DNA of 64,000 nt from Gottfriedia acidiceleris (GTDB taxonomy: Bacteria; Bacillota; Bacilli; Bacillales; Bacillaceae_G), in contig NZ_NESS01000009.1 in the NCBI RefSeq assembly GCF_002128425.1, positions 88,117 through 152,116 on the forward strand, read 5' to 3'. Below, one piece after another: positions 45,233 to 53,254 of the stretch. A program made the position numbers and the translations under genes. Under the pieces are notes generated by a model. That model was given only the letters and a program-made list of their open reading frames with translations. It was not told the DNA's origin and did not search any database. Each line of letters begins with the position of its first letter. The stretch's first letter is position 1.

Positions 45233-46447
45233 ATGGATCCTTTAGACGTAATAAGTAACTTAGATAAAGTCGTACCATATTTTCAACCAATATATGGAGC
45301 CGATACACAACGTTGTGTAGGAGTAGAGGTTGTTGGTAGACTTAAACTTGAAAATTTACACAGCCTTGAATTCTTCTTTGCAAATGATTTGGTGCCAGAT
45401 GACTACTTATTAGAGGTTGACAATCATATATTAATTCAAGCTCTCGATGAAGTTGTACAATCTAAATTTGATGGTGGTATTTTTATTAACCGTCATCCTT
45501 CAGCGCTTCTTTCAGATGATCCAGAAAATCTTTTATCGATTTTACAATCATATGAAGAAAAGGGTATACAACTAAATAAAGTTGTCATTATACTTCAACA
45601 TCAACTTTTTTATGGTTTTGAAAAAGAACTAAAAAATTTAATTACATATTATCAAACGTATGGTATTAAATTTGCGATTAACAGCGTAAATGAGAAGCTA
45701 ATTAACCTAGAAAAACTTCGATTTTTATCTCCAGATATCATTAAAATCGATTTTAAAATGGTTCAACAACTTCATACTTCATCATTTCAAGATTTATTAA
45801 ATTCCGTAATTTATGTGGCAAGAAAAGTAGGGGCATCGATGTACTACGATGGAATAATTGATTCAATTCAATTAAGAAATGCATGGAAAAATGGTGGAAG
45901 ATTCTATCAAGGCGCATATTTGTTTATACCACAACCTTCAATTAGTCAGTTGAATCATGAATGTGAGCCACTTAAGAATGATATCTTAAAATATATTCGA
46001 GGCGAAAAGAACAAATTAATTGCGCTTAGAGATATGACTAATCTAATACAACAAAAAGTTGAATCGGCAATTAATAAATTTAAATTAGGAGAGGATTTAA
46101 ATTCTTTTTTAATGAATATATCAAGTGAATTAAATTCCTTTTGCTTTAGGATGTATATTTGTGATGAGGATGGTTTTCAGCAATCAGCAAACTTGTTTAA
46201 AGTTCAAGGTGAACAGTGGGAACTTCAAGAGAAGTATAAAGGTAGAAACTGGAGCTGGAGGCCATATTTTTTAGAAACCGTTTTGAAAATGCAATCAAAT
46301 GATCAAGGACAATTATCAGATATGTACAGAGATATTGAAACCGGTGAAAAGATTCGAACGTTTTCTTATCCGATGAATAATGGAAACTATTTATATATTG
46401 ACTTAAGTTATGATTTTTTATTTAAACATAATGAGTTACTTTTTTAA
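45233..46447 (+). CDS. ykuI: Degenerate EAL-domain protein YkuI
   Basis: A 404-residue protein: an EAL-type domain (about 1-250) and a PAS-like C-terminal domain (about 285-404; RMYICDEDG, NWSWRPYF, IRTFSYPM). It aligns with B. subtilis YkuI, which binds cyclic di-GMP. Here the signature is EVVGR (residues 32-36) and FINRHP instead of the Asn-containing motif. A metal-binding Glu segment reads VIILQHQLF and the later Asp pair AINSVNEK, so several metal ligands are gone. Catalysis is very unlikely; a ligand sensor or scaffold is more probable. AAGGAGG precedes the ATG. Co-transcribed with fadH. Confidence 0.85.
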   Translation: MDPLDVISNLDKVVPYFQPIYGADTQRCVGVEVVGRLKLENLHSLEFFFANDLVPDDYLLEVDNHILIQALDEVVQSKFDGGIFINRHPSALLSDDPENLLSILQSYEEKGIQLNKVVIILQHQLFYGFEKELKNLITYYQTYGIKFAINSVNEKLINLEKLRFLSPDIIKIDFKMVQQLHTSSFQDLLNSVIYVARKVGASMYYDGIIDSIQLRNAWKNGGRFYQGAYLFIPQPSISQLNHECEPLKNDILKYIRGEKNKLIALRDMTNLIQQKVESAINKFKLGEDLNSFLMNISSELNSFCFRMYICDEDGFQQSANLFKVQGEQWELQEKYKGRNWSWRPYFLETVLKMQSNDQGQLSDMYRDIETGEKIRTFSYPMNNGNYLYIDLSYDFLFKHNELLF

Positions 46448-46472
46448 TGACTCACTTATAAGATTTAATATG

Positions 46473-46511
46473 AAAATGACTGTCGCATGAAAAATGACAG
46501 TCATTTTTTTC
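46473..46511 (+). terminator. Terminator after ykuI
   Basis: AAAATGACTGTC/GACAGTCATTTTTTT, strong. Confidence 0.9.
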
Positions 46512-46763
46512 TAGTTATTGCTGTAACAAAGGTAGTTAAATAATGCTATTTAAAATTACCCAGAATAAATTTTAATTTTTGAACATAGAGTGTTCGTTAA
46601 TTTTATCAAAAATCGACGAATTCATATATATATGCCTAATTTTACATAAAAGTAGTGATTTTTCTCTGTCAACTAATGTAAAAAAGATTAGAACGATTCA
46701 TATAGTAAAATTCAATAAAAAAATGATACGATTAGTAAAAGTTCATTTGAGGGAGGATTTTAT
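46512..46763 (+). other. Intergenic sequence upstream of a small gene
   Basis: Very AT-rich. A 62-codon frame here (46579-46767) has no ribosome binding site and shares its 3' end with the site for the next small frame; I do not regard it as a gene. Confidence 0.4.
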
Positions 46764-46841
46764 TTGAGAGGACTTATTTCGAAAGTTCTTTTTGCATCGT
46801 CCGTCATGTTTTTTGTTTTTCATTTTATAGGGGTTGGGTAA
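46764..46841 (+). CDS. 25-residue single-helix membrane peptide
   Basis: GGGAGGA lies 7-8 bases before a TTG start. The product begins MRGLISKVLFASSVMFFVF and ends in HFIGVG: a positively charged start and one hydrophobic helix, as in the small membrane proteins of Bacillus. There is no clear terminator after it. Recognition is by signals only; no family known to me. Confidence 0.5.
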   Translation: MRGLISKVLFASSVMFFVFHFIGVG

Positions 46842-46902
46842 TAAGAAATTATTTTTAGGACAAGTCCTTTAAATAAACTTAAATAATGAAGTATAGATTG
46901 AC

Positions 46903-46947
46903 AAAAAACACCTAAATGGACGTAAAAGGTTCATTTAGGTGTTTTTA
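46903..46947 (-). terminator. Terminator after the glutaredoxin-like gene
   Basis: AAAAAACACCTAAATGGA pairs with TTCATTTAGGTGTTTTT (minus-strand gene ends at 46978). Confidence 0.8.
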
Positions 46948-46977
46948 ATCTGAAAAGGAGTGTGAATAGTTAAAGGA

Positions 46978-47211
46978 CTAACGTTTTTGTAATGCAGCTT
47001 CAATTTGTTCCAGCTGAACGCCTCTAATTATCTCATCTTTAATCATTAAAGTAGGTGTAGAGAATGAATCTAACTCAAACATCATTCTTTTTTTTGCACT
47101 TTCATCTTTTGAAACGTTATATTCAATATAAGTAACATTCATCTCTTTTAAATAATTTTTCAAAAATTCACAAGGAGGGCATCCATCTTGTGTGAACAAT
47201 TCAATCTTCAT
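46978..47211 (-). CDS. Glutaredoxin/thioredoxin-like protein
   Basis: A 77-residue thioredoxin-fold protein. The redox centre is CPPC (Cys11, Cys14) in FTQDGCPPCEFLKNYL; the cis-Pro motif FSTPTLMI is at about 50-57. It ends in GVQLEQIEAALQKR, an NrdH-like tail. It could be the electron donor for the class Ib reductase, which lacks an nrdH in its operon, but CPPC is more typical of disulfide reductases. Its minus orientation interrupts the ykuI-ykuJ row. Confidence 0.82.
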   Translation of the reverse strand: MKIELFTQDGCPPCEFLKNYLKEMNVTYIEYNVSKDESAKKRMMFELDSFSTPTLMIKDEIIRGVQLEQIEAALQKR

Positions 47212-47468
47212 AAACTAACCGACATCCTTTTTTATTTATTATCTTATAGCAATTGTATAAAACTATTATGACATAGAAAAATAATGTATAGAAAGAAATT
47301 TGTTTTTTAGTTGAAACGACTATTTTTCTTGAATTTATCTAGAAATACAAGTATTCTTATTAATGGACACTTACATAGCTGAAATCTATCAGAAGTTTTT
47401 TGGATAGAAATTGTAAGAAAGTAAAACCTATATTTAGGGAATGACACATGGTAGAAAGGAGTTCTAAT

Positions 47469-47705
47469 ATGTCTTTATTACTAGGAATTTTAGAACGCTT
47501 AGAAAGTTTAAAACAACAAGCTACGAACGGTGAGGTTGCTCAAAGATATTTTGAAGTTAACGGTGAAAGAAAGTGTAGCGTAAAGTATTCTGAGAAAAAT
47601 GAAACTTTTGAATTAGAAGTATTTCAACAAGGTGAAAAACCACAAACGTTCCCATTCGATAATATCGATATGGTAGCAATTGAAATATACGAAATTATTT
47701 CATAA
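47469..47705 (+). CDS. ykuJ: YkuJ-family protein
   Basis: A 78-residue protein of the YkuJ family, unknown in function with a known small alpha/beta fold. Landmarks: SLLLGILERLESLK helix, FEVNGERKCSVKYSE strand pair, and FDNIDMVAIEIYEI. ATG 47469 is chosen because AAAGGAG lies 8 bases ahead; an earlier ATG has none. Order ykuI-ykuJ-ykuK-ykzF-ykuL is as in B. subtilis. Confidence 0.87.
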   Translation: MSLLLGILERLESLKQQATNGEVAQRYFEVNGERKCSVKYSEKNETFELEVFQQGEKPQTFPFDNIDMVAIEIYEIIS

Positions 47706-47709
47706 GAAA

Positions 47710-47747
47710 AGAAAAAACAAGCTTAGCTTGTTTTTTCTTTTTTTTTA
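47710..47747 (+). terminator. Terminator after ykuJ
   Basis: AAGAAAAAACAAGC/GCTTGTTTTTTCTT, then many T. Confidence 0.85.
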
Positions 47748-47838
47748 ATATTTTATTACAAAATAGTAAGGTCGTGCTAATCCCAAATTTTAATGAATAC
47801 ATTATTATGTATTTGTTATGAAAAGGGAGGTCATATAT

Positions 47839-48357
47839 GTGAATAAAGATCAGTATCGATTTTACAATGTAAGTGAAAGAAATATGAGTTTTGATCATGT
47901 AGTTGATCGGCTATATCACTTTGTAAAAAGTGATCCTAATAAACAATATCGACTTTCCATTGGAACAGATTCTCAGGTTCATAGTAATGGAACTAAGTTT
48001 ATTACAGCTCTTCATTTGCATAGAGTAGGAAATGGAGCTTGGGGATGTTTACATACTTGTTGGCATCACAAGAAAATCCGAAATTTAAAAGAGAAAATAT
48101 TTTTAGAAACTATGTATAGCCAGGAAATAGCATTTTTATTATCGCCTTTTCATTTAGAAAAAATTTTTAGTCCTCTGCATGAAAATGCTAATTCGAATAA
48201 TTTTAGTTTTGAAATACATTTAGATATTGGTACGGTGGGACTTACAAAAGAGTTTATACAAGAAATGACATCGAAAGTTAGTGCAATGGGCATCATTCCA
48301 AAGATAAAACCTGATTCTTATACAGCATTTAGTTATGCTAATAAATTTACAAAATAA
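47839..48357 (+). CDS. ykuK: YkuK-family RNase H-like protein
   Basis: A 172-residue protein of the DUF458/YkuK family, which has an RNase H-like fold. Asp residues in SIGTDSQVH and HLDIGTVG would be the acidic centre. KIKPDSYTAFSYANKFTK at the end is the family hallmark. The start is GTG 47839 with GGGAGG 8 bases upstream. No catalytic role has been shown. It forms a pair with ykzF downstream. Confidence 0.85.
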   Translation: MNKDQYRFYNVSERNMSFDHVVDRLYHFVKSDPNKQYRLSIGTDSQVHSNGTKFITALHLHRVGNGAWGCLHTCWHHKKIRNLKEKIFLETMYSQEIAFLLSPFHLEKIFSPLHENANSNNFSFEIHLDIGTVGLTKEFIQEMTSKVSAMGIIPKIKPDSYTAFSYANKFTK

Positions 48358-48410
48358 GAAGTTTAAACTAAATAAACATTGATTAAAATGAGGATTAGGA
48401 GGGATGATGG

Positions 48411-48602
48411 ATGCTAAGTGAACAAAATTTTACAGAAGATGAATTGTCTTTATTGGTCGACACAGTGATGAAACAAAATTATGCAATTGAACTCATTTCA
48501 TCACAGATAACTGATATAGAAAATGGTTTAATGGATGCAGGCGAGGATCAATACGAAAGATTAGTACATTTATATCAAAAATTAAGGGATTTAGGGTTAT
48601 GA
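48411..48602 (+). CDS. ykzF: YkzF-like small protein
   Basis: A 63-residue acidic, helical protein (NFTEDELSLLVDTVMKQNYA and EDQYERLVHLYQKLRDLG). AGGAGGGAT precedes the ATG. The name rests mainly on position between ykuK and ykuL and on size. Function unknown. Confidence 0.65.
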   Translation: MLSEQNFTEDELSLLVDTVMKQNYAIELISSQITDIENGLMDAGEDQYERLVHLYQKLRDLGL

Positions 48603-48617
48603 AGACAAATAGAGATG

Positions 48618-48659
48618 AACGTTTAGATAATAAATTATTTATCTAAACGTTTTTTTGTT
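48618..48659 (+). terminator. Terminator after ykzF
   Basis: AACGTTTAGATAA pairs with TTATCTAAACGTT (loop shift allowed), with T7. Confidence 0.9.
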
Positions 48660-48898
48660 TTTTGAATAGTTATAGGTAAATAAGTAAATTTTTAAGAAAA
48701 GTTAAATTGGAAAGGGGTTACAAATCTGATAATATAGGGATGGGGACATAGTCCTTATTCGGATAAAATAATCTTTCGGATTTTTTCTATAGAGATGAAT
48801 AGCAAAGTTATATGTGTATTTATTTGATGTTTGTTTATGACTGGATAATTTCTACCATTTTTTTAATACTTTTGCTTTTCTATTGGGGGACGATGTTT

Positions 48899-49345
48899 TT
48901 GATTAGTATTGATGGTTCACAATTTTTTGAACATAAAGTAGAAGAAGTAATTATTTCAAGTGAAAAAGTAGCTCATGTACAAATTGGTAACAGTTTGGAA
49001 CATGCATTATTAGTACTTACGAAATCTGGATATTCTTCAATTCCAGTTTTAAATCCGAAGTTTCAATTACTTGGTTTAATTAGTACATCAATGATATTAG
49101 ATGGAATACTAGGATTAGAAAGAATTGAATTTGAACGTTTAAGTAATATGAAAGTTGAAGAGGTAATGGGTACTGAAATACCTTTATTAAAAACGACTGA
49201 TACGCTAGCTAAAGGGCTTGAATCTGTAGTTGATCATCCATTTGTATGTGTGGTTGATGATCATAATACGTTTGAAGGTATATTAACTCGTAGAGCGATT
49301 TTAAAACAATTGAATAAAAATGTAAGAAGATATAATAAGCATTAA
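48899..49345 (+). CDS. ykuL: CBS-domain protein YkuL (DarB-like)
   Basis: A 148-residue tandem-CBS protein. CBS1: VAHVQIGNSLEHALLVLTKSGYSSIPVL; CBS2: DTLAKGLESV...FVCVVDDHNTFEGILTRRAIL. The B. subtilis orthologue (DarB) binds cyclic di-AMP and, when free of it, activates the (p)ppGpp synthetase RelA. TTG 48899 is preferred: GGGGG lies 9 bases upstream and gives the family length of about 147; the ATG at 48893 would be too close. Its ligand specificity here is inferred. Confidence 0.82.
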   Translation: MISIDGSQFFEHKVEEVIISSEKVAHVQIGNSLEHALLVLTKSGYSSIPVLNPKFQLLGLISTSMILDGILGLERIEFERLSNMKVEEVMGTEIPLLKTTDTLAKGLESVVDHPFVCVVDDHNTFEGILTRRAILKQLNKNVRRYNKH

Positions 49346-49349
49346 CGAT

Positions 49350-49388
49350 TAAAAAAGTAAGTCATCATCAAATTGACTTACTTTTTTA
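49350..49388 (+). terminator. Terminator after ykuL
   Basis: AAAAAAGTAAGTCA/TGACTTACTTTTTT. Confidence 0.88.
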
Positions 49389-49454
49389 GTATTGGTTTTT
49401 TAAGAAAAAGAAGAGTCTAAGTAATCTATATGTTTGAAGGCAAGGGGGAATTAT

Positions 49455-50330
49455 GTGCAAATTGATGATATACGTTTAATAATTACTTTGTCTGAAGAGA
49501 AGAATATGAGGAAGGCAGCAGAGAGGTTGTTTGTTTCTCAACCAGCTTTAAGTCAAAGACTTCAAAATTTAGAGAAGCAAATTGGTAGTGAATTGTTTAT
49601 TCGTTCTCAAAAAGGGTTGATTATTACTGCTTCAGGGGAAATTATATTAAATTATGCTAAAAAAATGGAAGAAACATATCAAACAATGTTAGAGCAGTTA
49701 CAAATATTAAAATCCGATATTTCGGGTACTTTAAAGATTGCTGTTTCATCTGTTGTTGCACAATACTGGTTACCGCCAGTTTTAAAAAAATATGTGTCGA
49801 GCTATCCAGAGGTCCAAGTTTCACTCTTTACTGGTTGGAGTAGTGAAATAACAAATCGCTTATATGAAAATGAAGTTCATCTAGCAATTGTACGAGGAAA
49901 CCAAAATTGGTTTGGAGAAAAGGAATTACTTTTTTCAGATGAATTATTATTAGTTGATACAAAAAAACATAGTCTTGAGGAATATAAAACTATACAAAGA
50001 CCGTTTATTCAGTTTAAAAGTAATTCAAATTATTATCAGCTTATTCAATCATGGTGGTATGAGCATTTTAATTCATTGCCAAAACATGAAATTGTAGTGG
50101 ATCAAATTGAAACATGTAAGCAATTTGTATTGAATGGTCTAGGCTTTGCTATTTTACCTTCATCTGTATTACATGATGTAAGTGATGAAAATATTATAAA
50201 AACACCTTTAATGACAAAAGAACAATCAGGTTTATATCGAGATACATACTTACTTTATAATCGAGATGCGATCAAATTAAAACAAGTAAAAGGATTTATA
50301 GAATCAATTCGAAAAAAAAATAAAGATTAA
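49455..50330 (+). CDS. ccpC: LysR-family regulator CcpC
   Basis: A 291-residue LysR-type regulator (B. subtilis CcpC: 293). The winged helix reads EEKNMRKAAERLFVSQPALSQRLQNLEKQIG, followed by a linker helix and an effector domain (AVSSVVAQYWLPPVLKKY, LAIVRGNQNW). CcpC represses citB and citZ and responds to citrate. GTG 49455 follows GGGGGAA. It sits in the same place between ykuL and dapH as in B. subtilis (except that flavodoxin genes ykuNOP are missing here). Confidence 0.85.
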   Translation: MQIDDIRLIITLSEEKNMRKAAERLFVSQPALSQRLQNLEKQIGSELFIRSQKGLIITASGEIILNYAKKMEETYQTMLEQLQILKSDISGTLKIAVSSVVAQYWLPPVLKKYVSSYPEVQVSLFTGWSSEITNRLYENEVHLAIVRGNQNWFGEKELLFSDELLLVDTKKHSLEEYKTIQRPFIQFKSNSNYYQLIQSWWYEHFNSLPKHEIVVDQIETCKQFVLNGLGFAILPSSVLHDVSDENIIKTPLMTKEQSGLYRDTYLLYNRDAIKLKQVKGFIESIRKKNKD

Positions 50331-50405
50331 ACGACAAAATGTTGCTAGTTAGTTACTAGATTTGATAGAGTATTCTTATTGATATTATAAAGGGGGCAAA
50401 TCATT

Positions 50406-51122
50406 ATGAAATTAATGGACGCAAATGAAATTATTGCATTTATCGCAAATAGCACGAAAAAAACACCTGTAAAGGTTTATGTAAAAGGTCAATTAGACAA
50501 GCTTACTATTTCTGAATCAGTTCAATCATTTATTTCTCAAAATTCTGGAGTTTTATTTGGTGAGTGGGATGAGGTTAAAGTAATTCTTGAAGAGCAAAAA
50601 GAATACATAGAAGATTATGTAGTAGAATCAGATCGTCGTAATTCAGCTATTCCACTTTTAGATGCTAAAGGTATTAAAGCTCGTATTGAGCCAGGTTCAA
50701 TTATTCGTGATCAAGTAACAATTGGTGATAACTCAGTTATTATGATGGGTGCTGTAATTAATATCGGTGCTGTAATTGGAGAAGGCACAATGATCGATAT
50801 GAACGCAGTACTTGGTGGTCGTGCAACAACAGGTAAAAACTGTCACGTTGGTGCTGGTGCTGTTTTAGCAGGCGTAATCGAGCCACCATCAGCAAACCCA
50901 GTTATTCTTGAAGACAATGTTCTAATTGGTGCTAATGCAGTTGTTTTAGAAGGTATTAAAGTAGGTGAAGGCGCAGTAGTAGCAGCAGGTGCAATTGTTA
51001 CTGAAGACGTTGCTCCTTATACTGTAGTTGCTGGTGTTCCTGCTAGAAAAATTAAAGATATCGATGATAAAACAGTTTCAAAAACTGAAATTATTCAAGC
51101 TTTACGACAACTAAATCAATAA
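50406..51122 (+). CDS. dapH: 2,3,4,5-tetrahydropyridine-2,6-dicarboxylate N-acetyltransferase
   Basis: A 238-residue left-handed beta-helix acyltransferase. The N-terminal domain (1-85) is followed by hexapeptide repeats ([20 protein letters not shown]...) and the [15 protein letters not shown] loop. It makes N-acetyl-L-2-amino-6-oxopimelate, the first step of the acetylase branch to diaminopimelate and lysine. GGGGGC lies upstream of the ATG. Downstream the dapL gene is separated by a repeat element but transcribed in the same direction. No lysine riboswitch is seen. Confidence 0.94.
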   Translation: MKLMDANEIIAFIANSTKKTPVKVYVKGQLDKLTISESVQSFISQNSGVLFGEWDEVKVILEEQKEYIEDYVVESDRRNSAIPLLDAKGIKARIEPGSIIRDQVTIGDNSVIMMGAVINIGAVIGEGTMIDMNAVLGGRATTGKNCHVGAGAVLAGVIEPPSANPVILEDNVLIGANAVVLEGIKVGEGAVVAAGAIVTEDVAPYTVVAGVPARKIKDIDDKTVSKTEIIQALRQLNQ

Positions 51123-51140
51123 TTAGAAGAAGTAAAGAAT

Positions 51141-51165
51141 AGCGTAGAATTTATTTTTCTACGCT
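51141..51165 (+). repeat. First copy of a duplicated terminator hairpin
   Basis: AGCGTAGAA/TTCTACGCT stem, nearly identical to that at 51327-51351 (25 of 26 bases with flanking T), but without a T run after it. Confidence 0.75.
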
Positions 51166-51198
51166 TACTTTATAGGCAATATACAAAAATATAAAAAT

Positions 51199-51323
51199 AG
51201 ACTGATTGAAAACGTTGTCTTTCGAGGTGGATGTCTGATGAAATGAGGAGCTACCATACTCGGTATAATGAGCACCACAAGCAGACGAAGCAACGAAGAA
51301 TGCGAACGTTTTACGGACAGTCT
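51199..51323. repeat. AGACTG-bounded 125-bp element
   Basis: The ends are inverted: AGACTG-ATTG-AAAACGTT at left and AACGTTTT-ACGG-A-CAGTCT at right. The interior folds further (TGTCTG with CAGACG, TACC with GGTA) and is richer in G+C than its surroundings. A 45-codon frame starting at ATGTCTGATGAA runs through it into the terminator, without a ribosome binding site. A shortened version lies at 17916-17946. Likely a non-autonomous mobile or REP-like element. Confidence 0.65.
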
Positions 51324-51326
51324 AAA

Positions 51327-51358
51327 AGCGTAGAATTTATATTTCTACGCTTTTTTTG
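51327..51358 (+). terminator. Second copy of the duplicated hairpin (functional terminator)
   Basis: AGCGTAGAA/TTCTACGCT followed by seven T, abutting the GGAGGAG site of dapL. Confidence 0.85.
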
Positions 51359-51369
51359 GAGGAGCTAAA

Positions 51370-52485
51370 ATGGATTCATTTATTAAAATTAGAAGAGATT
51401 TACATTTAATCCCCGAACTTGGATTTCAAGAATTCAAAACACAATCGTATTTACTTGATTATTTATCAAGTTTAGACCAAGAAAGAATGATAATTGATAC
51501 TTGGAGAACTGGTATTTTTGTTCGAGTTAAAGGGTTAAAACCAACTAAAACGATTGGTTACCGTACGGACATTGATGGATTACCAATGAAAGAAAACACA
51601 GGTTTAGAGTTTTCCTCGATTCATGAAGGCAATATGCATGCTTGTGGTCATGATGTACATATGAGTATTGCTCTTGGAGTTCTTACTAATCTTGTTAATG
51701 AACCAATAAATGACGATGTTGTATTTATTTTTCAACCTGCAGAAGAAGGTCCAGGTGGAGCGGAACCTTTACTTAAAAGTGAAGAATTTAAACCATTTAA
51801 ACCAGATGTAATTTATGGTTTACATATTGCTCCTGAATATCCTGTTGGTACAATAGCAACAAAACCTGGTATGTTATTTGCTCATACTTCAGAGCTTTTT
51901 ATTGATTTTCATGGCTTAAGTGGACATGCAGCTTTCCCTCATTTAACGAATGATATGATTGTTGCATCAAGTCATTTTATCACTCAAGTACAATCGGTTG
52001 TATCGAGAAATGTTAATCCATTAGACAGTGCTGTCATTACGATTGGGAAAATAACTGGTGGTACAGTTCAAAATGTTATTGCAGATCATGTTCGCCTAGA
52101 AGGTACGATGCGAGCATTAAGTGAAGAAGCGATGCTAAAATTAAAAAATAGAATTCAAAGTCTTGTGAATGGATTTCAAGAGAGTTTTCAGTGTAAAATA
52201 GAAGTAGATTTTGGAAGTAATTACTATGGAGTAATAAACGACGAATCGTTGACGAATGAATTCTTCAATTTTGCGAAACAATATGACGGTATTGAGGCCA
52301 TCCTTGCAAATGTTGCAATGACAGGTGAAGATTTTGGTTATATGACAAAAGAAATTCCGGGCCTAATGTTTTGGATTGGAGTAAATTCCGAATACGGACT
52401 CCATAACCAAAAATTAAATCCAGATGAAAATGTTATACCTATAATGATTCAATTTATTTCTGACTTTATGAAACAGAAACAGTAA
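51370..52485 (+). CDS. dapL: N-acetyldiaminopimelate deacetylase
   Basis: A 371-residue M20-family amidohydrolase (B. subtilis YkuR). Metal-binding motifs: [25 protein letters not shown] and late MTGEDFGYM. It removes acetate from N-acetyl-LL-diaminopimelate; with DapH and PatA (36.4 kb) the acetylase branch is complete in this window. GGAGGAG lies upstream of the ATG. Expression from dapH would have to pass the two hairpins and the repeat, so the gene may depend on another promoter. Confidence 0.92.
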   Translation: MDSFIKIRRDLHLIPELGFQEFKTQSYLLDYLSSLDQERMIIDTWRTGIFVRVKGLKPTKTIGYRTDIDGLPMKENTGLEFSSIHEGNMHACGHDVHMSIALGVLTNLVNEPINDDVVFIFQPAEEGPGGAEPLLKSEEFKPFKPDVIYGLHIAPEYPVGTIATKPGMLFAHTSELFIDFHGLSGHAAFPHLTNDMIVASSHFITQVQSVVSRNVNPLDSAVITIGKITGGTVQNVIADHVRLEGTMRALSEEAMLKLKNRIQSLVNGFQESFQCKIEVDFGSNYYGVINDESLTNEFFNFAKQYDGIEAILANVAMTGEDFGYMTKEIPGLMFWIGVNSEYGLHNQKLNPDENVIPIMIQFISDFMKQKQ

Positions 52486-52505
52486 TTATGAAAATGATTT
52501 TTAGT

Positions 52506-52556
52506 TAATAATAATTATAAATTAATATTGACTTTAAATAAGTAGTTTACTATAAT
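52506..52556 (+). promoter_or_regulatory. PerR-like box and sigma-A promoter of ykuU
   Basis: TAATAATAATTATAA (52506-52520) matches the PerR consensus TTATAATnATTATAA at all but one defined position. The promoter follows: TTGACT (52528-52533), 17-base spacer, TATAAT (52551-52556). Confidence 0.5.
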
Positions 52557-52602
52557 ATCACTTGTATGATAAATAGTTACATAAATATTGGAGGTAATAA
52601 TG

Positions 52603-53145
52603 ATGGCAGAACGTTTAGTAGGAAAACAAGCACCACGCTTTGAAATGGAAGCAGTTTTACCAAACAAAGAATTTGGTAAAGTAAGTTTAGAAGAAAACAT
52701 GAAAAATGATAAATGGACAGTATTATACTTCTATCCAATGGACTTTACTTTTGTATGTCCAACTGAAATCGTAGCTATTTCTGATCGCTATGACGAGTTT
52801 GAAGATCTTGATGCAGAGGTTGTAGGTGTTTCTACAGATACAATCCACACTCACTTAGCATGGATCAACACTGATCGTAAAGATAATGGATTAGGTCAAT
52901 TAAAATACCCATTAGGTGCAGATACAAACCACGCTATTGCTCGTGACTATGGCGTATTAATTGAAGAAGAAGGTATTGCATTACGTGGATTATTCATCAT
53001 CAGCCCAGAAGGTGAATTAATGTACCAAGTAGTACACCACAACAACATCGGTCGTGAAGTTGATGAAGTTTTACGTGTACTTCAAGCTTTACAAACTGGT
53101 GGACTTTGCCCAGCTAACTGGAAACCAGGTCAAGCAACTCTATAA
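52603..53145 (+). CDS. ykuU: Two-cysteine peroxiredoxin YkuU
   Basis: A 180-residue peroxiredoxin, the same size as B. subtilis YkuU. Peroxidatic Cys52 lies in DFTFVCPTE, resolving Cys169 in GGLCPANW. It reduces peroxides using a thioredoxin-like partner. GGAGG lies 8 bases before the ATG at 52603 (an ATG one codon earlier is also possible). A PerR-like box upstream would make it peroxide-inducible. The thioredoxin-like ykuV follows and may be its reductant. Confidence 0.93.
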   Translation: MAERLVGKQAPRFEMEAVLPNKEFGKVSLEENMKNDKWTVLYFYPMDFTFVCPTEIVAISDRYDEFEDLDAEVVGVSTDTIHTHLAWINTDRKDNGLGQLKYPLGADTNHAIARDYGVLIEEEGIALRGLFIISPEGELMYQVVHHNNIGREVDEVLRVLQALQTGGLCPANWKPGQATL

Positions 53146-53170
53146 TTCTAAACAATTAAGAATTAATGTC

Positions 53171-53201
53171 AAAGGTCTAACTTATAGTTAGGCCTTTTTA
53201 A
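53171..53201 (+). terminator. Terminator after ykuU
   Basis: AAAGGTCTAAC/GTTAGGCCTTTTT. Confidence 0.85.
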
Positions 53202-53254
53202 ACACAAGGACGAGCTACATCGAGCTAAAAAAAACTAAATAGGAGGACTATAAA

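Noticed and set aside
46579..46767. 62-codon frame before the 25-residue peptide gene
   Set aside because: No start signal; the apparent end overlaps the ribosome binding site of the smaller frame.
51238..51375. 45-codon frame inside the AGACTG element
   Set aside because: No ribosome binding site; its apparent coding follows from the repeat and terminator sequence.
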